From positions 13,673,001 through 13,737,000 of the forward strand of contig NC_064842.1 in the NCBI RefSeq assembly GCF_024166365.1: a DNA stretch of 64,000 bases. Reading direction: 5' to 3'. The translations under genes and the position numbers were made by a program. This DNA comes from Elephas maximus indicus (taxonomy: Eukaryota > Chordata > Mammalia > Proboscidea > Elephantidae). The notes beneath the pieces were generated by a model. It had not been told where the DNA came from. It searched no databases and saw only the letters and a program-made list of their open reading frames with translations. This document shows, piece by piece, positions 49,201 through 54,800 of the stretch; the stretch's first letter is position 1; each line of letters starts with the position of its first letter.

Positions 49201-51803
49201 CTGTAATTTAACGATAAGGCTGCTTGCGCCTGAGCATTAATGTATCTGTTATTTACTGAATGCTCGTTATGTGCCCAGCACTGCACTGTGTCCTGTGGAG
49301 ATAAAAAGAAGTGTAATACGTGGATCTTACTGTTTCAGAAGGTAAGATACCCAGATAGAAAGTTAAGTTACCAAAGACAAGAGGAACATGGTAAGGCAGT
49401 GTCCCATTAAATGACACAGTAGCAAGACAGATTCTTATGGAGGAAAAAATCACCGCTGGCTGACCTGATCAGGACTTCACAAGAGGTAAGAGCTGATCTG
49501 AGCTTGATGTATGAGAGCAGGCTTGATAAGCAGAGAGGGATGGAAGAATGCAGCCTCAGTCAGGAGAATATGCACAAGGAGGAAATTAGCATGATGGATT
49601 TAGGATATGACTGGATCCATCTGGTCCTTTTAGAAAACCTTCAAGAGATAAGGCTTTTAAAAAGTAGGTTATTAGTTCAAAATAGTGAGTGTTATGCCCT
49701 TGTGTAAAAATGGTGAGGCAGGGGTGTCTGACCTCCTCTAACTTCACAAAGGGGAAGGAGAATCAAGATCAGCAGCCTCAGGCTGATTCCTGTGAGGTGG
49801 AGGTCAAACATACTCCACCTTCCGACTTTTTTACCCATTATGGCACCGGCCGTTCCTCCCACGGCATCCTCTACTTCTCTCCTGGGTTTGATAATTCACT
49901 GCAGTGGCCACCACAACACTCAAACAGTAGTCACGATTATAGGGTTTATTAGGGAGATAACAGGTTACAATTTGGATCAGAAACTGCTCAGAATACAGTT
50001 CTTCAATCAGGAGAGCTTCTTAGCTGTGCCCGCAGGCAGGCCTCTTCCTGGCCCTCAACCCTTTGGCCCCTTGGGCTGGCCTGGCCTCTTTCCAGCTTGG
50101 GCAAGTGTTATAAAGCTCTTTAGCTCCACCAGAAAGTGCCTAGAGCCACCCGACTCTGCCAGCAAGCCTCGTGCCTGAAGCCTCTCAGTTTTCTTGCTCT
50201 GCGGGTCAGGAAGCCCATCACCGTCTCCTGCCAGTCTCCTGGTACTGCTGCTTCTATTGCCACCATTTCTCTGCCGCTGCTTCTCGTTGTCTCTCCCCGT
50301 CTCTGGTGTTATAGCTCCCTCTCTGTTTCACCTGGTCTAGGAGGTTTCAGCCCAGGGACCCCGAATGCAAAGGATACACTCTGCTCCCATCTCCTCTTCT
50401 TGGTGGTTTGAGGGCCCCCCTCCCTGCTTCCCGCCTCTGGGATGGCTCATTTTAAGCCTAGTAGGTGGCAGAGCTGCCTGATCCCATTATTAGGGTTCCA
50501 TATGCTTTATCTGCCTCGTCACACCGCCACGGACGTGCCATGCACCTTACTCTTAGCAAGCTGTCCATCCCCTTAGTGGGCCACAAGCACCATATTACAT
50601 AGTCCCACCTGGTCGTTTATGGGAGTTATAAGACTGACTAGAAGGGCCATGTTAAGTAATTCACTGCACGGCACCTTGGCACTCAGTTGTTACATTCTTA
50701 TTATTCCTAAAACACAGTAGCTCCATAGCCTTCCTACACCATGTCAGAAGTTCTTTGTCATCGTCGTGTGTGTATATATATATATATATATAAACATATA
50801 AAAGGAAATTGGAATGTGGTTCCAGCCCAGAAGAAGACATGGCTTCGTAGCCTGAGCAGTTATGCTGTCAGGACACTGCGGACGGCAACACGGTGGCCCT
50901 TGGGCTTCTAGGCTGTCAGAACATAGCTTCTATATGTCCCCCTTGTCGACGGAGCCCCTGTTTATCTAAATTGAAGGTTTTGTGTATAATTGGGTGCAGA
51001 GAACTTGAAAACATGAGCATTCTGTACTTGTAAACTGGAAACTTTGCTCATTAAAATCAAATTGAGAGAATATAACTTTTCTCATTTTAATACTTGTATT
51101 TGCTTACTCTGCTAGGTTGTAAAATGTTTTATAGTATTTTAAATTTAAGTTTATTCCCTTAAATGCTCTCTGCATTTGCTGGCAGTCCACATACCGCCAT
51201 ATCTGCCAGAAGAACAGAGTTCAGAGTTGTTCACAGCTAAAACAAGGCTGTCTGGTTCATCCCATGGACCAGGTAGATTGCAAAGACAGAACTATCAGAA
51301 GTGATCAAATAAAGATACTGCACTTTTAAATAAGCTTAACGAATCAGTATTAGTGGAAGGGCAGTGCTGTCAGAGATTAAGTGACCATGTTAAACTGTTT
51401 CTCCACAGTCCCAGGACCTTCCGCAGCCCTGACGACGATGCAGCTCTTCTCCAAGCAAAACCCCTCAAGACAAGAGGTTACCAAACTCCAGCAGCAGGTT
51501 AAAACCAACGGCGCTGGAGTGACTGTTCTCAGGCGGGAAATTTCCGAGCTCCGCACCAAAGTGCAAGAACAGCAGAAACAGCTTCAGGACCAGGATCAGA
51601 AACTGCTAGAGCAGACCCAGATCATAGGGGAACAGAACGCACGGTTGGCGGAGCTGGAACGCAAACTGCGAGAAGTCATGGAGAGTGCGGTCGGAGGCTC
51701 CTCGGCCTCTGGGCAGAATGAGGAGTCTCCTCGGAAGCGAAAAAAGGCCACGGAAGCCATAGACTCTCTTAGGAAATCGAAACGTCTTCGGAATAGAAAG
51801 TAA
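18995..51803 (+). CDS. FBXO28: FBXO28, F-box only protein 28 (five coding exons, 368 aa)
   Basis: This is the substrate-receptor subunit of an SCF (SKP1-CUL1-F-box) ubiquitin ligase in the nucleus. Known family work links it to non-proteolytic ubiquitylation of MYC, and human variants cause a developmental epileptic encephalopathy. Exons 18995-19261, 33146-33255, 36664-36802, 48313-48508 and 51409-51803 join in frame to 1107 nt. Order along the protein: acidic/Gly-rich start, eight prolines (33-40), F-box at ~61-109 ([23 protein letters not shown] then VCKRMDLVC), a helical middle, a Gln/Glu-rich coiled coil (~257-340) and a basic C-terminal tail with RKRKK (346-350), a likely nuclear signal. 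The chosen ATG has A at -3 and G at +4; a second in-frame Met is at codon 9. No damage is seen. A low-complexity, Pro-rich exon 1 is the least conserved part. Neighbouring genes are outside the window. Confidence 0.97.
19701..21442. other. FBXO28 intron 1, repeat-poor first part
   Basis: No SINE, LINE or LTR is recognised over ~1.7 kb next to the CpG island, in contrast with the rest of the intron. No coding exon with conserved reading was found. Confidence 0.6.
21443..21617 (+). mobile_element. AfroSINE
   Basis: gggaaaccctggtggtgtag head, gtcggcagttcaaatctac B-box region, cagaatcgactggacagc tail and T-rich end. Confidence 0.95.
21618..22670. other. Intron 1, no recognised feature; poly(T) tracts at the right end
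   Basis: Runs of T at 22625-22637 and 22660-22680 precede the LTR-like repeat. Otherwise no repeat family or exon is recognised. Confidence 0.5.
22681..22920 (-). mobile_element. MaLR-like LTR fragment
   Basis: The plus strand starts gagaaatttatattctcaca and agtaggctagaagtcc, an inverse MaLR-type LTR 3' region. The part at 22820-22910 also resembles 50330-50420 (shared caccaagaa and tcctagtccag phrases in antisense). Family not certain. Confidence 0.55.
22930..23260 (-). mobile_element. hAT-type DNA transposon relic
   Basis: Plus-strand cagggcccctttacgctcc and attattgaggaccctaagag at the left and cctcagaccacagttggaga at the right are the two ends of the family also present, inverted, at 29855-30420. 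Confidence 0.6.
23261..23740. other. Intron 1, no recognised feature
   Basis: Nothing recognised beyond short simple runs. Confidence 0.5.
23745..23957 (-). mobile_element. AfroSINE (long subfamily)
   Basis: ccatcgagttgattctcact tail and ttaactgtttgcaccacc head, both in antisense. Body well diverged. Confidence 0.85.
24044..24247 (-). mobile_element. AfroSINE
   Basis: Antisense copy with cctataggacagagtagaac and gcgcttaaccgttacaccac. Confidence 0.9.
24500..24835 (+). mobile_element. Possible L2 fragment
   Basis: The phrase tcaagacacacctcacgtgt followed by a T-rich stretch and aatattg resembles the L2 3' region. Weak evidence. Confidence 0.35.
24840..25021 (-). mobile_element. AfroSINE
   Basis: Antisense copy from gtgccatcgagtcacttctg to gttagcagcagaacgcttaa; the extreme head is missing. 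Confidence 0.9.
25320..25531 (-). mobile_element. AfroSINE, first of a head-to-tail pair
   Basis: Antisense, gttgctgtcgagtggattct to ccatctgcgccacctctgg, immediately followed by another copy in the same orientation. Confidence 0.9.
25534..25740 (-). mobile_element. AfroSINE (long subfamily), second of the pair
   Basis: Antisense, gttgccgttgagttgattct to atttgcaccacccagggac. It abuts the preceding copy within a few bases. Confidence 0.9.
25741..26295. other. Intron 1, no recognised feature
   Basis: No repeat family or conserved exon recognised. Confidence 0.5.
26300..26760 (-). mobile_element. Old L1 fragment
   Basis: gccatcaactttttgaagat, ccagacttgtctggttg and tttcctcatgattcgcttca are antisense phrases of the ancient L1 3' UTR. 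Confidence 0.6.
26915..27050 (+). mobile_element. MIR SINE
   Basis: The core gctgaatgaccttgggtgaa and the downstream taacttctttagctctgagg follow the MIR consensus. Confidence 0.8.
27209..27513. mobile_element. Short inverted-repeat DNA element (MITE-like)
   Basis: The left end ttgattctaagatacaaata and the reverse complement of the right end (ttgattctaagatgcat) agree, with a further match around tattttaacatt, giving imperfect terminal inverted repeats of ~40 bp around a ~305-bp body with no ORF. Family not recognised. Confidence 0.55.
27514..28837. other. Intron 1, unassigned sequence
   Basis: Contains a poly(T) run at 28358-28377 but no family I can name. The open frame starting at 28621 runs into the AfroSINE and is not a gene. 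Confidence 0.5.
28838..29045 (+). mobile_element. AfroSINE (long subfamily)
   Basis: From ctgggtggtacagattg through ggttcaagcccacc and accgtgagtcggaaacgact. Confidence 0.9.
29046..29388. other. Intron 1, no recognised feature
   Basis: Only a poly(T) run at 29347-29362 stands out. Confidence 0.5.
29389..29560 (-). mobile_element. AfroSINE
   Basis: Antisense copy, aaagccaaacccattgtcat to cactacgccaccagggctcc, little diverged. Confidence 0.95.
29745..29772. repeat. (CA)n microsatellite, interrupted
   Basis: cacacacacgcgcacacaca followed by gacac. Confidence 0.9.
29855..30420 (+). mobile_element. hAT-type DNA transposon relic
   Basis: tctcgaaatgtggtctgggg at the start, then acatgatgacatcatactga, gaattcagctgtcttctatt and ttgcaaaaatgtaaaataat. 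I know this block order from an ancient mammalian hAT-type repeat; the same family is inverted at 22930-23260. The 146-codon open frame inside is chance or decayed. Confidence 0.6.
30421..30893. other. Intron 1, no recognised feature
   Basis: AT-rich intron sequence without recognised repeats. Confidence 0.5.
30894..31095 (-). mobile_element. MIR SINE
   Basis: Antisense MIR: atccctatgagttagatctt, then gcattttacagatgg and the gttagtagctgtcttg core. Confidence 0.75.
31297..32815 (-). mobile_element. Afrotherian L1 3' end with poly(A) tail
   Basis: The T run at 31298-31306 is the poly(A) tail of a minus-strand L1. Antisense 3' UTR follows (tttaggtgaaagcttacagc), then the end of ORF2 (gctattgtgaacagtgctt, caaggagtaggattgctgg, aaagtggttgtaccatttta). 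5'-truncated in ORF2. The 3' UTR holds a 74-bp tandem duplication. Confidence 0.9.
31597..31744. repeat. 74-bp perfect-unit tandem duplication inside the L1 3' UTR
   Basis: 31597-31670 and 31671-31744 are the same 74 bases with a single difference (gggttagcag versus gggttaccag). Confidence 0.95.
32816..33145. other. End of FBXO28 intron 1
   Basis: No repeat is recognised. Ends in the polypyrimidine tract ttctttcttctctctctc and the cgtag acceptor of exon 2. Confidence 0.6.
33146..33255 (+). CDS. FBXO28: FBXO28 coding exon 2 (codons 90-126)
   Basis: Acceptor ctctccgtag, donor gtatgt. 110 bp encoding [12 protein letters not shown] ... [10 protein letters not shown] and two bases of an Arg codon, that is, the second half of the F-box and the linker after it. 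An antisense AfroSINE begins only ~100 bp downstream at 33356. Confidence 0.97.
33356..33556 (-). mobile_element. AfroSINE in intron 2, close to exon 2
   Basis: Antisense copy, acaaaccccttgccattgag to ccactgtgccaccagggctc; 100 bp after the exon 2 donor. Confidence 0.95.
33590..34290 (+). mobile_element. LTR-like sequence of an endogenous retrovirus
   Basis: ttggttgtaataaatctgta is a polyadenylation signal in an LTR-like context, followed by attctgtgagtcattccagc and aaattatcgaacccaaaggg, a tail form common to ERV-type LTRs. No internal coding sequence is seen. An 84-85 bp tandem duplication lies at 34025-34190. Family not identified. Confidence 0.55.
34340..34752 (+). mobile_element. L1 ORF2 fragment (reverse transcriptase region)
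   Basis: ggaagttaggcaagaaaata, gaagtaaaactatttacaaa and aaatacttaggagcaaatat are ORF2 phrases. The catalytic FADD-type motif has changed to FTND, so it is inactive. Confidence 0.85.
34781..34962. mobile_element. 182-bp inverted-repeat DNA element flanked by TA
   Basis: The left end CAGTGAAGCCTGTGAGAACC and the reverse complement of the right end (TAGTAAAACCTGTGAAAGCC) match over about 25 bp, and TA lies outside both ends (34779-34780, 34963-34964). CAGT ends and TA duplications are features of Tc1/mariner-pogo (Tigger) elements. No ORF. Confidence 0.6.
34961..35006. repeat. (TA/TG)n low-complexity tract
   Basis: Alternating tatatgtatatgtgtgtgta-type sequence between the DNA element and the AfroSINE. 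Confidence 0.85.
35007..35158 (+). mobile_element. AfroSINE
   Basis: gagccctagtggcacagcgg head, gtcagcagttggagtccacc B-box region, gtcgctatgcgtcggaattg tail. Confidence 0.95.
35165..35365 (-). mobile_element. Possible MaLR-type LTR fragment
   Basis: The gctggcaagtccaaaatctg block occurs twice in diverged form (from 35217 and 35289). It resembles an antisense LTR region I associate with MaLR elements. Weak. Confidence 0.35.
35366..36316 (+). mobile_element. L1 ORF2 end and 3' UTR
   Basis: ttggacttcatcaaaatcc, aaaaatgagcaaagaatttg, accaagagaaatgtaaatac, then aatggaatattacttggcaa and the terminal tatacctcaatgaagctgtt. This is a ~950-bp, 5'-truncated old L1 in intron 2. Confidence 0.9.
36664..36802 (+). 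CDS. FBXO28: FBXO28 coding exon 3 (codons 126-172)
   Basis: Acceptor ttattatag, donor gtaaag. 139 bp complete the split Arg codon and encode [17 protein letters not shown] through NLCCFIPGK. This helical segment shows no catalytic motif and is presumably part of the substrate-side domain. Confidence 0.97.
36803..38060. other. FBXO28 intron 3, start; no recognised repeats
   Basis: About 1.25 kb downstream of exon 3 without a recognised interspersed repeat. An A-run and (TA)n patch at 38022-38050 end the stretch. Confidence 0.5.
38061..38285. mobile_element. Ancient DNA-transposon-like relic
   Basis: aagttttattggagcactgt, gtggctgctttcacgtcaca and acagaaaaagtctgtcaacc recall an ancient mammal-wide repeat, probably a hAT-type element. 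The family name is not certain. Confidence 0.45.
38286..38862. other. Intron 3, no recognised feature
   Basis: No family recognised. A local inverted repeat (aaaattgtcatctttatgacaatttt at 38758-38783, written here only as a location cue) is short. Confidence 0.4.
38863..38999 (-). mobile_element. AfroSINE, head missing
   Basis: Antisense tail and body (ccattgccatcaagtcattt, cccatagggtttccaaggct), stopping at ctacatctttctccctt. Confidence 0.9.
39300..40470 (+). mobile_element. Old L1/HAL1-like ORF1-region relic
   Basis: gccagaagaagatggagcag, aattctgtacctagccaaaa and taaagacattttcagacata are decayed equivalents of the L1 ORF1p C-terminal coding region. The sequence upstream is Lys-rich in translation but heavily decayed. 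Confidence 0.5.
40537..40667. repeat. Perfect 26-bp inverted repeat around a MER5-like core
   Basis: 40537-40562 (acccctgctgagactttgca and six more bases) is the exact reverse complement of 40642-40667, with a 79-base spacer. The spacer and right arm resemble MER5A. Confidence 0.8.
40920..41630. other. Intron 3, mostly unassigned
   Basis: ggtaagtggttgtctctggg at 41013 hints at an old L1 3' region, but the evidence is thin. Nothing is recognised in the rest. Confidence 0.4.
41631..42300 (-). mobile_element. L1 3' region with embedded minisatellite
   Basis: ttgtacaattcagtgacact, gtacaaccatcaccactatc, gactgacttatttcactcag on the left and gatggacatttaggttgttt and ctgttgtgaacagtgcacaa on the right are antisense L1. 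Between them the usual single phrase is expanded into a tandem array. Confidence 0.85.
41943..42146. repeat. 34-bp minisatellite, six copies
   Basis: Units start at 41943, 41977, 42011, 42045, 42079 and 42113, each 34 bp, of the form ttcagcctcacccatgttcc plus 14 bases. The unit derives from the L1 sequence in which it sits. Confidence 0.95.
42301..42833. other. Intron 3, no recognised feature
   Basis: AT-rich sequence, no repeat family recognised. Confidence 0.5.
42845..43056 (-). mobile_element. AfroSINE with target-site duplication
   Basis: Antisense copy, caaaccaaacccattgctac to ccacaagggctcc. Perfect 11-bp duplication GGTACATCATA at 42834-42844 and 43057-43067. Confidence 0.97.
43149..43338 (+). 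mobile_element. AfroSINE with target-site duplication
   Basis: caaggagccctgctaactga to gtctggttttcggttttt; part of the head is deleted. Perfect 10-bp duplication TACCCTCCTC at 43139-43148 and 43339-43348. Confidence 0.95.
43400..43599 (-). mobile_element. AfroSINE (long subfamily)
   Basis: Antisense, gttgtccagtcagttctaac to attttcaatacccagggatt. Confidence 0.9.
43612..44147 (-). mobile_element. AfroSINE split by an RTE insertion
   Basis: The 3' part (43612-43655, ttgagttgattccaactcat) and the remainder (44005-44147, gaccctgtaggacagagtag to ccactgcaccaccaagac) form one antisense SINE. The short direct repeat TAGTG stands at both junctions. Confidence 0.85.
43656..44004 (+). mobile_element. 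RTE LINE 3' end, inserted into an AfroSINE
   Basis: ttgaatataccatggattgc through ggaccagtcctcggagaagg to the tail gggtcactgtgagtcagaac and acctaacagcaacaacaac. 5'-truncated to the last ~350 bp. Confidence 0.9.
44148..44275 (-). mobile_element. AfroSINE, diverged and incomplete
   Basis: ttaacccattgccatctatt, cagactgccgacctgttggt and agcagctgagctcttaacat in antisense order. Abuts the previous SINE. Confidence 0.7.
44276..44654. other. Intron 3, no recognised feature
   Basis: No repeat family recognised. Confidence 0.5.
44655..45720 (+). repeat. Ancient interspersed repeat, interrupted by a Tigger-like element
   Basis: 44655-44753 (gttatgtgccagatactgct, catagaactcactg) and 45437-45720 (gtgcaaaggccctgaggcag, tgaaggccagtttg) are parts of the same ancient family as 10550-12660. 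Confidence 0.6.
44754..45436. mobile_element. Tigger-like DNA transposon, internally deleted
   Basis: The left end CAGGTGGTCCGTGACTTAAG and the reverse complement of the right end (CAGGTAGTCCCTGACTTACG) are terminal inverted repeats with the gtccctgacttacg theme of Tigger-type (pogo) elements. The right end is followed by TA; the left flank is TG. 683 bp. The open frame at 44975-45241 (minus) might be a transposase remnant, but I see no catalytic motif. Confidence 0.65.
45721..46090. other. Intron 3, no recognised feature
   Basis: Includes short A and T runs and a (TA)n patch at 46026-46039. Confidence 0.5.
46095..46350 (+). mobile_element. L2 LINE 3' end
   Basis: agaagccttcctgactaccc, a T-rich region, cttcatgacagtaagaatct and gtgcctagtaagaactcaaa with attcttgttgaatgatg, the standard L2 terminus. 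Confidence 0.8.
46580..47120 (+). mobile_element. Possible L2 fragments around an AfroSINE
   Basis: The flanks of the SINE at 46779-46980 (cctcatcaccatccaccatt; cctcttctgtgaagtcttct) are L2-like in composition and phrasing. Moderate to weak. Confidence 0.45.
46779..46980 (+). mobile_element. AfroSINE
   Basis: aggagctctggtgacgcagt head, gtcagcagttcaaacccacc B-box, tgacttgacggtgcacgac tail. The flanks acatatccacca and acatatacacca are a near-perfect target duplication. Confidence 0.93.
47121..47945. other. Intron 3, no recognised feature
   Basis: Ordinary composition. The open frame from 47534 (172 codons) has no recognisable domain and runs into L2 sequence, so I do not call it a gene. A C-run lies at 47889-47897. 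Confidence 0.5.
47946..48100 (+). mobile_element. L2 LINE 3' end
   Basis: gactgtgatttccttcaggt, ttagccccagtacagtctc and gtgcttaataaatgtaagc. Confidence 0.8.
48313..48508 (+). CDS. FBXO28: FBXO28 coding exon 4 (codons 173-238)
   Basis: Acceptor catttttag, donor gtatct. 196 bp encode [13 protein letters not shown] through GRLMGSPP plus one base of a Val codon. The phase-1 end fits both the main exon 5 (51409) and the candidate alternative terminal exon (51186), since each begins with tc. Confidence 0.97.
48509..49239. other. FBXO28 intron 4, start; no recognised feature
   Basis: No SINE or LINE is recognised. A short caaaacaaaacaaaaaaatc tract lies at 48889-48910. Confidence 0.5.
49240..49560 (+). 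repeat. Ancient interspersed repeat fragment
   Basis: cgttatgtgcccagcactgc followed by a diverged body, resembling the same family as 44655 and 10550. Confidence 0.45.
49712..50595 (-). mobile_element. LTR of an endogenous retrovirus, antisense to FBXO28
   Basis: The plus-strand block at 49915-49990 is the reverse complement of 59755-59835 (polyadenylation-type ccctaataaaccc context, then aacctgtta). The region 49720-49810 is the reverse complement of 59930-60030. The two loci are therefore copies of one LTR family in opposite orientation. No retroviral gene is present. Confidence 0.65.
50767..50792. repeat. (TG)n(TA)n microsatellite
   Basis: gtgtgtgtatatatatatat and onwards. Confidence 0.95.
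50811..50930 (+). repeat. Diverged duplicate of the start of the FBXO28 3' UTR
   Basis: gtggttccagcccagaagaa, ctgtcaggacactgcgg and cttgggcttctaggctgtca align without large gaps to 51807-51925 (first bases after the stop codon), by eye about 85% identical. No coding exon lies in front of this copy. Confidence 0.85.
51186..51304 (+). other. FBXO28: Candidate alternative terminal exon of FBXO28
   Basis: A good acceptor (ctgcatttgctggcag) is followed by tc, the phase needed after exon 4. The frame stays open for [16 protein letters not shown] through [10 protein letters not shown] and stops at TGA 51302-51304, with AATAAA at 51308-51313. Splicing here would replace the coiled coil and basic tail with 38 other residues, giving a protein of ~276 residues with the F-box but no nuclear tail. 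Inferred from sequence only. Confidence 0.45.
51409..51803 (+). CDS. FBXO28: FBXO28 coding exon 5 (codons 238-368 and stop)
   Basis: Acceptor tttctccacag. The exon encodes the Pro/Ser/Thr linker, a long Gln- and Glu-rich coiled coil ([33 protein letters not shown]) and the basic tail SPRKRKK ... SKRLRNRK, ending in TAA at 51801-51803. The tail is rich in Lys and Arg and is the likely nuclear localisation signal. Confidence 0.97.
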
Positions 51804-54800
51804 ACTGGAAAGTGGTTCCAGCTCCAGAAGAAGACATGGCTTAGTGGCTTCTTACGCAGTCATGCTGTCAGGACACTGTGAGCAACACGGTGTCTCTTGG
51901 GCTTCTAGGCTTTCAGAACACAACTTAAACTTGAACTCTTTCGTGGTTAAGACATTCTTTCCCGCTTCTCCTGGGTGAACTGATGCACAGAATCTTTTAC
52001 TTTGCAATAGATTTGTACTAACCAGACCTGTTCTATCATGTTTTGAGGAGTTAACTTTCCTGTGCAGATAATGTTTAATGTTTGTTTCTGCATATATGCA
52101 CATTACATAAGGATCTTAAACAAACCCAGTCTTGACAGACTAGAAGTTAAGTTTAAATACAGAAAATGTCCTGCTCACTTGAAAGAAAAGACCTACTTTT
52201 TAAATGGACACTATCTTGTTTTTTAAAAAAAGTTGACTTTTTGTTATAAGTGACCTTTGTCCGGAATGTCTGAGAAGTAGTTTATGCTTTTTGGTATTGA
52301 AGTAATGGGTAACGAGAACGGACTTCCACAGTGTTGACTGTAGAAGGGGACTCTACAGTACTGACTATATATTTTTATAAACTGGCGAGGGACTTCCCCA
52401 GTTGTTACATATGCGTTTTCAGTTCTCTTTGGGGCCACGTCCTACGCTTGCATGGATGGATGCATGCATTGCCTAATCAGCCCACTTAAAAAGCTCTTGC
52501 ACTGGTATTGATCTTGAACCTCTATACTTCACTTTTTAGAGCAGCTTCTTAGTTTATTTAAGTGCTTAACATCTCTGCCATCACAGCTTGCCTCTGGAGG
52601 GTAATAGTCCATTTGTCCTCCAGCTTTACAGGGGCAAGAGAGTATTGAAGCCCATTGCTGTATCTATTCTCCGTAGGGCTCAGGTACACCGGCTAAGGCA
52701 GAACCCCAAATTCCAAGTCTATGAATACCGGACCTCTGGTAACTAGTACTGTTCCTTACTCGCCACTGTGTCACTTGCTGATCGAATGTGATTGAATAGG
52801 GGACGTGACTGCAGGGTGCAGTTTCGCCACTGAAGCCGAGTTCATTGAAGAAAAGTAATTCATTTCTGGGGGTGACCTTAGGGAAGCTTTTCAATATTAA
52901 TTCCGAGCTTTCCTTATCCTACAATGTTAAACAAAAGCTTTAATTTCTTTTGCACTCCTGTTGTGAGCGTGTAACCAGAAAAGCATGTCTTGCACTGTCC
53001 AGCCTTCTGAGTGGTCACTTTAACAACCTCCAAATTGTGTACAGTGGTTCTTTTTCCCGGTTGTATATTTTTGAGACATTATTCAACTATCACTGTCCTA
53101 GTTTTATTTTAATGTACTAAATTATGTAGCTGTTATTTGACTGTTAAATTCTTTTAAACAACTGTTGCCTCGGGCTTCAGTTATTTAAAGTAAATTTAGG
53201 TGTAAAATAGGAAATGGTCCCTTTCCAGGTGGGAGTTTGACACCTCTATAAACCTAAGTTTTGGTAAGTACCTTCGTTGAATAAGCACAAGGCTACCACC
53301 CTTACATCCGTCCAGCATGACATGGTTATGCATCCTTTAGATAAACCTCACCAAATGAACCTTTTTTTCCTGTCCATTTTTAATATTGTCCTTACATAAT
53401 ATTGTCCTTAGATTTTGGTCAATTCTATGTCTAACTTTGCAACTCCATTTACAATGTAGTATGTTTTCAATGAAAAACCATAAAGTAACATCCAAGTGTT
53501 TTATGGCTTGTTGGGAAGATAATTTTAAAATAAACAATTTCCAAAAAAACATTTGTCAGCCAAGGTCATCCATAAAAGTCCCCGTCTGGAAATCATTTTC
53601 TCAGCAGGTCTCATTTTTGTAACCATAGGATTTAGCCATGTTGTCATAATTTTGGAGGAGGCCTACTGGAACACTCACGGCCTTTAATAGTCTGCTTTTC
53701 TGGTATTGGAAGGCTCTTAAAATAACCAAGTACATGTTTACAGGTTAACTAAGTATGATCCTTATGCATTGGAGGGATATAGCCTTAGATTGTTTCTTGA
53801 ATAGTAGTTAATGAATTCCAAGAGTTTCCTGAATTTCATTTTAAACTACATCTAGATACCCTAGAATGGGCCTATAGTCTTCCATTAGTGAACATGAGTA
53901 TGTGGCATTCATAATAAGCATTCACACTATTAGAATGTAGGTTTTCTATTTGAAAATCCAAAGTTGTACAGCATATCCTTGTAACCATCTGTCCATAAGG
54001 TTAATGAGTTGATGCATGAATATTCCATAACAGTAGGAGAATAAAACACTACATTTTAGTCTTAACTCTTAGACTGTCTAGCTCAAGGACATTAGAAAAC
54101 TGCCTTCACCATTAATCGGGACAGTTGTTTATGTTTGCTTTTGGATAGCATAGTGGTATTTAAAGTTCAACAAATCGCAAATTATTTTGATCACCTAAAA
54201 CTGACATATTTCAGGAAAATTGTAAATTAGCCTCCTGAAGGAGCCGTCCTGCCCTGCATTGTAAGTCAGTGATTGAAATGCTATGTGCTGTTACTGTTGT
54301 GTTGTCCTAGGGCAACATTTCATGAAGTAGTCCCATCATCTTCCTTGGCTGGCTTTCAGAGACTTCTCTGCCGTAATGGATCGTTCCTGCTTAAAATTTA
54401 TCATGGTACACTACTACAGACATGCATCGAATGGGAAAAGGCATACGTAAGAAATTCAGGGGGTTGGTCCCACCCCCTTGGCCCAACCAGATCCTCTGCA
54501 TAGATCCACATGGACTTGTTTTACTTGATTTTCACATATTCTGAGGTTCTTGAACCTGCCGTTCCTCAAACTCCTCTTTTGATGTATAGAGCCTGGAAAT
54601 AACGGGGCAAACACAATGTATTCCGAGTGATCGCACTGTTCTAAGACTATTGGGGTGCCAGCAGGTCTAAAGCCACTGGTTTTGGAAGCAACTTTCTTTT
54701 GTAAAATGTGTTTTTTGGAGTACTGAACTTTACAGGGGCTTGCCTTAATCTCTATTTAGTAGTTCACAGTGAATGCGCTATTACTCTACATGTCGAAATG

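Noticed and set aside
49792-50411. Overlapping open frames of ~90-128 codons as a small gene
   Set aside because: They lie antisense within an LTR copy that is repeated at 59585-60035, where a similar translation appears by the same cause.
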